Shown piece by piece: positions 1 to 6,103 of a stretch of DNA of 36,295 bases (position 1 is the stretch's first letter; every line of letters starts with the position of its first letter). The notes under the pieces were generated by a model. It was not told where the DNA came from. It saw only the letters and a list, made by a program, of their open reading frames with translations, and ran no database searches. The stretch comes from CAXNKG01 sp964202965. GTDB lineage: Bacteria; Acidobacteriota; Vicinamibacteria; Vicinamibacterales; UBA2999. The position numbers and the translations under genes are program-made. Location: the NCBI GenBank assembly GCA_964202965.1, contig CAXNKG010000032.1, positions 1 to 36,295 on the forward strand, written 5' to 3'.

Positions 1-96
1 CGCCGCCCACTGCGAGGGATGCTCCGGACCGTGCTCGCGAACCATGCGAACGGCCCGCTCTCGAACTTCAGGTGAATACTTCCGCTGTCTTGCCAT
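1..96 (-). CDS. IS3-family transposase OrfA, N-terminal fragment (window edge)
   Basis: Thirty-two codons are visible on the minus strand from an ATG at 96 to the window edge. The protein begins MARQRKYSPEVRERAVRMV and continues with an EHPSQWAA-type segment. This is the usual start of the helix-turn-helix protein OrfA of IS3-family elements, where SQWAAI leads into a KIGC/ETLRKW helix-turn-helix. OrfA normally binds the IS ends, and a frameshift between orfA and orfB makes the active DDE transposase. Neither the rest of OrfA nor OrfB is in the window, so activity cannot be judged. Confidence 0.85.
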   Translation of the reverse strand, partial: MARQRKYSPEVRERAVRMVREHGPEHPSQWAA

Positions 97-120
97 AGGC
101 TAATCCTCTCAAGGAATTAG

Positions 121-146
121 CCCTCCGAAAAACCCGGGACGATTCA
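121..146 (-). repeat. Terminal inverted repeat of the IS3-family element
   Basis: Read on the minus strand this begins TGAATCGTCCCGGGTTTTTC and ends in a GGAGG-type purine tract, a common layout of IS3-family ends. The tip at 146 marks the junction with the interrupted amidohydrolase gene. Confidence 0.7.
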
Positions 147-545
147 GACATCGACGAGGATTGGGAACGGAGGGGCGGCTGGCGCGACGTGCTCGCTAGC
201 GTTCGCGAAGCACATCAGCTTGGAGTCAAGCTCCTGGCGGGCACCGATCTTCAGGCCGTCGGACCATCCATCCACTGGGAGCTGGAGTTGTTCGTCCAGG
301 CCGGAATCCCACCGCTCGACGTGCTGCGCATCGCCACCCAGGAGGCAGCGGCGGCTTTGGGTGCGGCTGACCATCTCGGCACGCTCGAGGTCGGCAAGCT
401 CGCGGACATCGTGCTGCTCGATAAGAATCCTTTGCAGGACATCAAGAACACGCAGACCATCTGGCGGGTGATCAAGGGCGGCTGGGTCTTCGACCCGGAC
501 ACGCTTCGTCCGCCGGCAACATCCCGTGCGCCCGATCAACCGTGA
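147..545 (+). pseudogene. 5'-truncated metal-dependent amidohydrolase (imidazolonepropionase-like)
   Basis: An open frame runs from the IS junction to TGA at 543-545, about 132 codons. It matches the C-terminal third of Amidohydro_1 enzymes of the imidazolonepropionase-like type. The GTDLQAVGPS segment carries the late metal-binding aspartate of the TIM barrel. It is followed by HWELELFVQAG, an ATQEAAAALG helix and the closing beta-sandwich signature GTLEVGKLADIVLLDKNPL. The N-terminal two thirds, including the HxH metal site, are missing on the left, where the IS end sits exactly at the break. A GTG at 189 could start a short product, but it would lack the active site. I call this a gene remnant disrupted by the IS, unless the rest continues beyond the IS outside the window. 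Confidence 0.8.
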
Positions 546-716
546 AAGGGATGGACAGAGTCCCAGGGGACGCCGAGGCACAGGCTTTCCTGGCCTGGAA
601 AGGTTCCTTTTCACTCGCTCGCAAGTTAGGAAGCCGACGAGCCTGATGCAGAAGCAGCCTTCTGGATAGCAGACCAACAGAAGGTGTACCAAGCCTGGCA
701 CTCGGAGCATTGAACC
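546..716 (+). other. Non-coding stretch between amidohydrolase remnant and first attC
   Basis: I see no convincing gene here. Open frames on either strand have no recognisable protein character. The stretch could be the 3' part of a decayed cassette preceding the first attC site. With the noncoding leader of the next cassette, gene-free DNA apart from the attC extends to about 846. Confidence 0.4.
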
Positions 717-786
717 GGCTAACCAAGCGCTGCACCCGACCGGCGCGCGACAATGGGCGCCGGCGGGTGAGCGCGAGTCGTTAGGC
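717..786 (+). other. attC-like integron recombination site 1
   Basis: The site starts with GGCTAAC (717-723, R'' core) and ends with GTTAGGC (780-786, R' core). Its inner arms GCGCTGCACCCG and CGGGTGAGCGC are complementary except for one extra G, the extrahelical base typical of attC hairpins. The centre (CCGGCGC/GCGCCGG) pairs too. It is 70 bp long, with the same layout as five other sites in the window. Confidence 0.85.
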
Positions 787-846
787 GGCTGGTCGTTGCC
801 ACTGGCTGAGGGCGCCGATATCGCCTGCCGAAACGGAGTTGTGGAG

Positions 847-1101
847 ATGACGGTTGAAGGCAAGAAGACCGGCACTCTGACGCAGAGGGAAAGATCGCTA
901 CTCCGCCGGTACTTGCCGTTTTACGAAGAGCTGGCATCTGGCGAGCGGGTTCCAAGCACTGCGGCGCAGAAGCACTTTGTCGAGGTATGTAGCGGTGCCG
1001 CCGATCCTGGCACGGAGCACGAGGTCGCGTTCCTGAAGTACCGCGCTGGTGCGACTGACCTCACCTTCGTCGTGGAAGACCTCAAAGTCTGGGGCATCTA
1101 G
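847..1101 (+). CDS. DUF413/MaoP-like small protein (cassette gene)
   Basis: The ATG at 847 is preceded by GGAG about 7 nt upstream, and translation gives 84 residues. The core, LLRRYLPFYEELASGERVP then a TAAQKHFVEVCSG segment ending in TEHEVAFLKY, lines up with the DUF413 family. That family includes Escherichia coli MaoP/YifE, which has the same order of elements (LLERHGYAFNELDLGKREP, FVAVCRGEREP, TEAERVWSKY). MaoP takes part in organising the Ori macrodomain; whether this copy does anything similar is unknown. The family match is my reading from memory and is moderate in strength. The gene lies directly after attC site 1, so it is the first gene of a two-gene cassette closed by attC site 2. 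Confidence 0.6.
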   Translation: MTVEGKKTGTLTQRERSLLRRYLPFYEELASGERVPSTAAQKHFVEVCSGAADPGTEHEVAFLKYRAGATDLTFVVEDLKVWGI

Positions 1102-1128
1102 CATTCAGTTGCTAGTTGGAGGCGTGCC

Positions 1129-1566
1129 GTGGAGTTGATTGCAGGCGAGTGGCTCGGATTCCCGTACGCAATTCGAGTGGCTGAGGACCGGGGTGCTACC
1201 AAGGTTCACATCCAGCCGCGACTCACCGACCCGGTAATCTCCGGTGATGTTCGCCCCGATGTGTACGGCGATCGACCCGGCCGAATTCCCCTGATCGTCG
1301 AGATCGAGCATTCAACGGGCGCAAAGTTCAAGCGAGGGGGAGTGCGAGAACGCGAGGCTGCCTTGTGCGGCCAAGCGGAGTTTGTCTTCATACTCGGGCC
1401 GTTGGCGAAGGGTGGATGTGAGAAGAGACTCCGAGAGTGGTTCGGGGCCTCGGTCGAGTTGCTGTACTTGGAAGACCTCATCACCCTCTACGGACGTCTC
1501 GGTGTGATGAGTTCTGGAAGCACGCCGCCTAACCCCGCGCTGCACCAGACGTCCGCTCGATCGTGA
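1129..1566 (+). CDS. Hypothetical protein, second gene of the first complete cassette
   Basis: GTG at 1129 follows a good GGAGG ribosome-binding site with 6-nt spacing. The protein has 145 residues. Its middle (PLIVEIEHSTGAKFKRGGVRERE, here split as PLIVEIEH and KFKRGGVRERE) recalls small nuclease-like folds that have a central beta-strand ending in E-x-E, but no family is firmly recognised. The last dozen residues (PNPALHQTSARS) are encoded by attC site 2, because the TAA inside GCCTAAC is out of frame. The authentic fold therefore probably ends near residue 132. It is co-oriented with the DUF413-like gene 27 bp upstream. Confidence 0.6.
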   Translation: MELIAGEWLGFPYAIRVAEDRGATKVHIQPRLTDPVISGDVRPDVYGDRPGRIPLIVEIEHSTGAKFKRGGVREREAALCGQAEFVFILGPLAKGGCEKRLREWFGASVELLYLEDLITLYGRLGVMSSGSTPPNPALHQTSARS

Positions 1567-1595
1567 GCGGCCGCTGGTGAGCGCGAACGTTAGCC
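1527..1595 (+). other. attC-like integron recombination site 2
   Basis: R'' is GCCTAAC (1527-1533) and R' is GTTAGCC (1589-1595). The two cores are perfectly complementary. The arms GCGCTGCACCAG and CTGGTGAGCGC pair with one unpaired G, as in attC hairpins. Length is 69 bp. Confidence 0.87.
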
Positions 1596-1624
1596 GGTCT
1601 TGGGACGACTCGAAGGATTCAACG

Positions 1625-2317
1625 ATGGGATTCTGGAATCGCAGAGGTCGCGATGATTCTGCCTCGACTGACGGCCCCGGCTGCTTTGAGCGGCATCTTC
1701 AGCGCCGACGTCAGAACCCCTTGTTTCCGACAGATCGACAAGACGTAAGTCCAATTGAGATTGAGCAGGCGCGGCAGAGGGACAATGAAGAGCGCTCGGC
1801 CCTGAAGTCGCGGATCGAAGAGAACTTGTATCCATTGATGGAAGGGCCGGATTCAGTTGACGGGCAGATAGCAATCGACCTGCTTCAGAAACTCCATCAG
1901 CTCGTCGAACTTGTCTACCAGTCCGACCAGGGTCTCGAACAGGAGGCTATGGCTCTTCATCGAGGCTACCAAAGTCTGAGTGAATCCATGCGGATTGTGC
2001 GCGGTTCGGAGTACGCTGCCCAGTTGGACGCTGCCGCTCGCGCCTTGCAGGCGCAGATCGCCTTGTTTAGCGCTCCGCTGCTGGCGACGCTGAGCCGAAC
2101 CGATTCGCCGATGCGCCCGGACGAGCTCGTGCCGTCAATCCTTAGGCTGCCGGTCAGCGACATGCGGCGATGTTTGGATGGCATCCGAACTCTTCCTGAC
2201 GATTCCTTGCTGCCAACGGCCTCGCAAGCGATTCAACTCATCGGGTGGGCCGCGGAGAACGGGGTTCACATCGCTGACGCCAGCGAGAAGGTGCGCCTAC
2301 TTCAGGAAGTCCGTTAG
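1625..2317 (+). CDS. Hypothetical helical protein (cassette gene)
   Basis: The protein has 230 residues from ATG 1625, chosen because AAGGA lies 7 nt upstream. An in-frame GTG at 1577 falls inside attC site 2 and would add an artificial N-terminus. The N-terminal 60 residues are polar and arginine-rich, and the remainder is predicted helical by eye (long runs such as EERSALKSRIEENLYPLM and QKLHQLVELVYQ). There are no membrane segments, signal peptide or catalytic motif I can name. It is followed 10 bp later by a membrane protein gene in the same cassette, which suggests the two act together. No family is recognised. Confidence 0.6.
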   Translation: MGFWNRRGRDDSASTDGPGCFERHLQRRRQNPLFPTDRQDVSPIEIEQARQRDNEERSALKSRIEENLYPLMEGPDSVDGQIAIDLLQKLHQLVELVYQSDQGLEQEAMALHRGYQSLSESMRIVRGSEYAAQLDAAARALQAQIALFSAPLLATLSRTDSPMRPDELVPSILRLPVSDMRRCLDGIRTLPDDSLLPTASQAIQLIGWAAENGVHIADASEKVRLLQEVR

Positions 2318-2327
2318 CCGGATAAAT

Positions 2328-3008
2328 ATGAAGAGCAGATCCATCTACTTGCTCTTGGTTTTGGTGTTTGTGGTCTTCGTTGCTGCGGCGATGATACCGG
2401 CCTTTGGCGACGCCACGAGGGCCGTGACGGCACTGCCCGCTGCTGCGGCAGTTATTGCGGCCATCTTCCAGCTTGTGCGCGATCAGGCGGCACACGATCG
2501 CGCAATCGCCCTTCAGACGGCGCAGAATAGTTTCGCAGTTGGTGCGACCTCGCACATGGCGAACGTGGCGTTCGACAAACACGTCGCGTTCAGTGAGGAA
2601 TACGTCGCCGAGATGTTCAGTACCTTGAGAACGCTTTTCCGCGAAGGACCGACCGAGCAGGCCCTACCACATGCTGCCAGGCTCAACGAGATCAGACAGA
2701 AATGGGCGCTCTGGCTCACACCAGCGATAGAGGTGAATCTAGACAAGTTCGAGGCGGCGATTCGCAAGATCGGCGCGGACGCAGGCTTTGTGGCAGTTGA
2801 TCTTATTCATCCGGACCGTTCACAGGCCATCCGTGAAATGTATGCACTATTCAAAGAGGTCATGGGTAAAGGCTACTCAGATCAGCCCGTCACTGCGGAT
2901 CACGCCATCTCAACCGTGATTGCGGAATTGCGCCATGTGCTTGGGACCGATGAACTCACGGAACTTCGGCAGACATTTGTTTCCCGTTCGTTGAAGAACG
3001 CCGGCTAA
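2328..3008 (+). CDS. Hypothetical membrane protein (cassette gene)
   Basis: ATG at 2328 gives 226 residues. Two hydrophobic segments near the N-terminus (about residues 5-23 and 32-50, VTALPAAAAVIAAIFQLV) form a short membrane hairpin. A mostly helical, probably cytoplasmic region of about 170 residues follows, containing FDKHVAFSEEYVAEMF. I recognise no family. The stop TAA (3006-3008) lies inside the R'' core of attC site 3, the usual position for a cassette gene. The ribosome-binding site is weak; coupling to the gene ending 10 bp upstream is likely. Confidence 0.6.
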   Translation: MKSRSIYLLLVLVFVVFVAAAMIPAFGDATRAVTALPAAAAVIAAIFQLVRDQAAHDRAIALQTAQNSFAVGATSHMANVAFDKHVAFSEEYVAEMFSTLRTLFREGPTEQALPHAARLNEIRQKWALWLTPAIEVNLDKFEAAIRKIGADAGFVAVDLIHPDRSQAIREMYALFKEVMGKGYSDQPVTADHAISTVIAELRHVLGTDELTELRQTFVSRSLKNAG

Positions 3009-3071
3009 CATGCGCTGCACCAGACGGCCGCGTGCATCGTGAGCGGCCGCTGGTGAGCGCTGGCGTTATGC
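3003..3071 (+). other. attC-like integron recombination site 3
   Basis: R'' is GGCTAAC (3003-3009) and R' is GTTATGC (3065-3071). The inner arms GCGCTGCACCAG and CTGGTGAGCGC pair with one extra G, and GGCCGC pairs with GCGGCC further in. It is 69 bp long and is the last attC of the left array. Confidence 0.85.
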
Positions 3072-3102
3072 CGACTGATTCTCGAAACGATGGAGACGAC
3101 GG

Positions 3103-3108
3103 TAAGAT
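3103..3108 (+). promoter_or_regulatory. Putative -10 box of brnT, leaderless spacing
   Basis: TAAGAT is followed by exactly 6 nt and then the GTG start of brnT, so the predicted transcription start is the first base of the start codon. No Shine-Dalgarno sequence lies in between. No good -35 box is visible. Confidence 0.45.
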
Positions 3109-3114
3109 GGCGCG

Positions 3115-3393
3115 GTGGCGTACAGCTTCGAATGGGATCCGAAGAAGGCCGCTTCGAACCTCAAGGATCACGGCGTATCCTTCGATGAGGCCGCTACGGT
3201 GTTCGGTGACCTCCTGGCCATGAACATGCCGGATCCCGATCATTCGGAAGGCGAACAGCGCTATCTGGTCCTCGGGGTGTCTGGCACTTCGCGGCTTTTG
3301 GTGGTGTCGTATGCCGAACGGCCGCCGCGAACACGGATCATCAGCGCTCGGCTGGCTACGGGTTCTGAAAGGCGAAAGTATGAAAACGACTAA
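3115..3393 (+). CDS. brnT: BrnT family toxin of a type II toxin-antitoxin system
   Basis: The 92-residue protein starts at GTG 3115. It has the BrnT signature throughout: FEWDPKKAASNLKDHGVSF near the N-terminus, the DEAATVFGD helix, a SEGEQRYLVLGVS strand pair, and a C-terminal RIISARLATGSERRKYE. BrnT toxins adopt a RelE-like ribonuclease fold, inhibit translation and are neutralised by BrnA. The brnA start overlaps the last 14 nt, the classical toxin-first order. The pair sits immediately after attC site 3, in the position of a cassette, but no closing attC was found before murA. Confidence 0.9.
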   Translation: MAYSFEWDPKKAASNLKDHGVSFDEAATVFGDLLAMNMPDPDHSEGEQRYLVLGVSGTSRLLVVSYAERPPRTRIISARLATGSERRKYEND

Positions 3394-3628
3394 GGCACGG
3401 AAATCGGCGGCCGACGCCGACACGATGCGCCCGGAGTACGACTTTTCCAACGCCGTGCGGGGCGTAACGGCCGCGCGCTACGCGCAGGGCACGAATGTCG
3501 TGCTGCTCGAGCCGGACGTGGCTCAGCTTTTTCCCGACAGCCGTGCGGTCAACGAGGCGCTTCGCACGCTTGCCCGGCTTGCTCGTGTTTCGCCTCGCGC
3601 GAAGGCACGACACAAACGGACGGCGTAA
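3380..3628 (+). CDS. brnA: BrnA family antitoxin
   Basis: ATG 3380 overlaps the end of brnT by 14 nt and gives 82 residues. The segment MRPEYDFSNAVRGVTAARYA is the typical BrnA toxin-wrapping region. The following VVLLEPDVAQLFPDSRAVNEALRTL is a ribbon-helix-helix DNA-binding domain. BrnA normally binds BrnT and represses the shared promoter. The basic tail RAKARHKRTA is unremarkable. The start was chosen because the upstream frame overlaps brnT deeply and adds nothing conserved. Confidence 0.87.
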   Translation: MKTTKARKSAADADTMRPEYDFSNAVRGVTAARYAQGTNVVLLEPDVAQLFPDSRAVNEALRTLARLARVSPRAKARHKRTA

Positions 3629-3685
3629 CTGGACCGTTGACCGGTGATCGCCGAGTGGGAACGCGCGGTTGACGCCTGACGCCCC

Positions 3686-4945
3686 CTACTCAACCTTCGC
3701 GACCCTGGCTCCAAGCCCTTCGAGACGCTCCACGAGCCGGCTGTAGCCGCGCTCGACGGTCTCGAGCGGCTCGACACGCGTCTGGCCGTCCGCGGCCAGG
3801 CCGGCGGCTATCAGAGACATTCCCGAACGCAAGTCACGGCTGTCGAGGACCCGGCCGCCGCGCAGGCGCGTCGGTCCCGTGACGATGATCCGGTGCGCAT
3901 CGGCCAGAAACATATCGGCGCCCATGCCGCTCATCTGCTCCAGCGCGAAGAGACGCAGCTCGTACATCCAGTCGTGCACGAGGGTGCGTCCCTCGGCCTG
4001 GGTGGCAAGGACCGTCACGAGACTGATCAGGTCACTTGGAAACGCGGGCCAGAGACCCGTCGTGATTCTCCGGACACATTTCGGCGATGACGGCTTCACC
4101 TCGAAAATGCCGTCGCGCATGCCGCACTGGACGTTCATCCGTTTCAGCACGGCAGCCACGACTTCGATTTCGGACTCCCGCGCGCCCTCGATATCAATCT
4201 CGCCGCCTGTAATCGCGCCAACGACTGCCCAGCTGCCAGCCTCGATGTAATCGCCGCCAAGCGTGTGCCTGGCGCCGTGCAGCCGCGCAGCCCCTTCGAC
4301 GCGGAGCGTCGAGCTGCCGATACCGGACACGCCGGCACCCATCTTCTTCAGGAACTCGCAGAGCTCCACGACGTGCGGCTCCATGGCCGCGTGGCGGATC
4401 TCGGTGACTCCGCGTGCTGCGGCGGCAGCCAGGAGGGCGGTCTCCGTTCCGGTGACGGACGCCTCGTACAGATACATCGAGGCACCGGTGAGGCCATCGG
4501 GCGCCTCGAGCAGGTAGTCCCCGCTGCCGCTCTGACGCGCGCCCATCTGGAACAGTGCTTCCAGATGGGTCGAGATCGATCGGCGGGCCGGAAAATCGCC
4601 GCCCGGCGGCGCGATCTGTGCCCTGCCTAAGCGCGCGAGGAGTGGTCCCAGCAGGAGCACCGATCCGCGCAGGCGTCCGACCAGCGCCCGGTCGGGCACG
4701 GAGCTCGTCACGCGCGGCGTCCGGATGCGAAGCGTCGTGCTCCCGATCCCGTCGACTTCGGCGCCCACGTCGATCAGCAGGCGCGCCATCACCTCGACGT
4801 CGCCGATGCGCGGGACGTTCTCCAGCACGCATTCCTCGTCCGTCAGCAGGCACGCGGCCAGCAGCGGCAGCGCCGCATTCTTGTTGCCTTCGACCGCTAC
4901 ACGCCCCTGCAGCCGGTGGCCGCCCTCAATCAACAGCGTCGACAT
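3686..4945 (-). CDS. murA: UDP-GlcNAc 1-carboxyvinyltransferase (MurA family), Cys-to-Asp variant
   Basis: This 419-residue enzyme belongs to the EPSP synthase/MurA family, which transfers enolpyruvate from PEP to UDP-GlcNAc in the first committed step of peptidoglycan synthesis. Visible family features are GNKNAALPLLAA with Lys22, RGSVLLLGPLLARLG, DYIEAGSWAVVGAI, FPSD with Asp305, and the DSRDLRSGM and ERGY segments near the end. The catalytic loop reads PPGGDFPARR, placing Asp117 where most MurA enzymes have the PEP- and fosfomycin-reactive Cys. Such Cys-to-Asp variants are known in mycobacteria and chlamydiae and resist fosfomycin. The C-terminal domain is divergent (WMYELRLFALEQMSGMGAD in place of the usual ENRF-H segment). 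It is the last gene of the nagZ operon, and its ATG directly abuts the murB stop (TGAATG). A paralogous role cannot be excluded. Confidence 0.9.
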   Translation of the reverse strand: MSTLLIEGGHRLQGRVAVEGNKNAALPLLAACLLTDEECVLENVPRIGDVEVMARLLIDVGAEVDGIGSTTLRIRTPRVTSSVPDRALVGRLRGSVLLLGPLLARLGRAQIAPPGGDFPARRSISTHLEALFQMGARQSGSGDYLLEAPDGLTGASMYLYEASVTGTETALLAAAAARGVTEIRHAAMEPHVVELCEFLKKMGAGVSGIGSSTLRVEGAARLHGARHTLGGDYIEAGSWAVVGAITGGEIDIEGARESEIEVVAAVLKRMNVQCGMRDGIFEVKPSSPKCVRRITTGLWPAFPSDLISLVTVLATQAEGRTLVHDWMYELRLFALEQMSGMGADMFLADAHRIIVTGPTRLRGGRVLDSRDLRSGMSLIAAGLAADGQTRVEPLETVERGYSRLVERLEGLGARVAKVE

Positions 4946-6031
4946 TCACTCCGAGCCCTTCTTCAGATACGCGACCACCGGCTCATCGTCAAGCCCGACG
5001 AATGCGGGCTCTGGCGTGAGCCAGATGCCAAACCGATCGATGACCGCGCGCTTGATCTGCGCCGCACACTCCAGCACGTCGCGTGCCGTCGCGCCTCCGT
5101 GATTCACAATCGCGAGCGGGTGCTTCGACGAGAGCCCCACGGCCCCGGCGCGATGCCCTCGTGTGTATCCGGCCCGCTCGATGAGCCACGCCGCAGACAT
5201 CTTGACCCGTCCGGCACCGGCGGCGAAACCCGGCACCGGTTCGCGGGAGTCCGACACCATCCGCGCATGCATCCCCGCCCCAACGACGGGATTGGTAAAA
5301 AATGAGCCAACGCTTCGCGTATCAGGATCGGCGGCGTCGAGCACCATCCCTTTCCGGCGCCTCGTCGTCAGGACCGCGTCACGCACGTCAGTGACCGTCG
5401 GAGCGCTGCTGCCCTGCTGCTCAAGAAGCGTGACCACGTCCGGATACGTCACCGTTGGGACCCCTGGCCGCAGTCTGAAGCTCACGCCGCAGACGACGAA
5501 TCGGAAGGCGTCCTCCTGCTTGAATCGGCTCGTACGATACGCAAAACCGCAATCCGAACCGGCGATCACGACAAGCTCGCGGGAGGCGCGATCGAAGGCC
5601 GTCACGTCCTGAATCACGTTCGCCACGTCCTGGCCGTAGGCGCCGACATTCTGAATCGGCGTCCCCCCCACGCTGCCCGGAATCCCGGACAGGCATTCGA
5701 TCCCGGCCAGTCCGCGGTTCACCGCTGCCTGGACGAGCGCGTCCCACGGCTCCCCGGCTCCAGCCGACACAATCGTGTCACCACCGCTCCGGCGAAATTC
5801 CGTGCCGCCAATCGCCATCCTGACGACGAGGCCGGGAATGCCGGCATCCGCAATGACGACGTTGCTGCCGCCGGCGAGCACGAACAACGGCAGGCCCTCC
5901 CGCTCGCTCCACGCGTGTGCGTCGGCAACCTCCTCGGCCGTGGTGGCGCGCACGAACCACTGCGCGGCGCCGCCGACGCCGATCGTCGTCAAGGGCGCCA
6001 GCGGTACTCCGGCGACAGGCTGAATGGCCAT
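4946..6031 (-). CDS. murB: UDP-N-acetylenolpyruvoylglucosamine reductase
   Basis: MurB reduces the MurA product to UDP-MurNAc using NADPH and FAD. The 361-residue protein starts at ATG 6031 (MAIQPVAGVPLAPLTTIGVGG); an upstream in-frame extension is not conserved. It shows the FAD-binding LAGGSNVVIAD and GIPGSVGGTPIQNVGAYGQ segments, the substrate-loop YRTSRF with Arg166, and the proton-donor serine in SVGSFFTNPVV (Ser243). The CGFAYRTSRFK loop marks it as a type I, Escherichia coli-like MurB. Its stop abuts murA, and mpl lies 72 bp upstream. The pairing of murB with recycling genes rather than with ftsQ and ddl is notable. Confidence 0.95.
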   Translation of the reverse strand: MAIQPVAGVPLAPLTTIGVGGAAQWFVRATTAEEVADAHAWSEREGLPLFVLAGGSNVVIADAGIPGLVVRMAIGGTEFRRSGGDTIVSAGAGEPWDALVQAAVNRGLAGIECLSGIPGSVGGTPIQNVGAYGQDVANVIQDVTAFDRASRELVVIAGSDCGFAYRTSRFKQEDAFRFVVCGVSFRLRPGVPTVTYPDVVTLLEQQGSSAPTVTDVRDAVLTTRRRKGMVLDAADPDTRSVGSFFTNPVVGAGMHARMVSDSREPVPGFAAGAGRVKMSAAWLIERAGYTRGHRAGAVGLSSKHPLAIVNHGGATARDVLECAAQIKRAVIDRFGIWLTPEPAFVGLDDEPVVAYLKKGSE

Positions 6032-6103
6032 GTCAGTCAGCGCCGTTCGACTGGTGCAGGGCCGAATCCCCTGCCTCAATGACGCGCCTGCGTCGGCGGG
6101 TAC

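Larger units (their letters stand above)
1..146 (-). mobile_element. IS3-family insertion sequence, left part only
   Basis: The segment holds the beginning of an IS3-type transposase orfA on the minus strand. Before its start codon lies a terminal sequence that, read on the minus strand, begins TGAATCGTCCCGGGTTT, typical of IS3-family inverted-repeat ends. The element runs off the window at base 1, so the second end, orfB and any target duplication cannot be seen. The boundary at 146 is set by the conserved TGA tip, and amidohydrolase coding sequence begins directly next to it. Confidence 0.82.

Noticed and set aside
144..875. 243-codon open frame on the minus strand
   Set aside because: It runs antisense to the amidohydrolase remnant and across attC site 1, with no recognisable protein character; high-GC shadow frame.
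2311..2319. GTTAGCC at the stop of the 1625-2317 gene, resembling an R' core
   Set aside because: No matching R'' or paired arms lie upstream within 150 bp, so it is taken as chance.
3623..3675. Possible attC closing the brnTA cassette (GCGTAAC to GTTGACGC)
   Set aside because: The R' core does not fit GTTRRRY and the inner arms do not pair; it is at best very degenerate.
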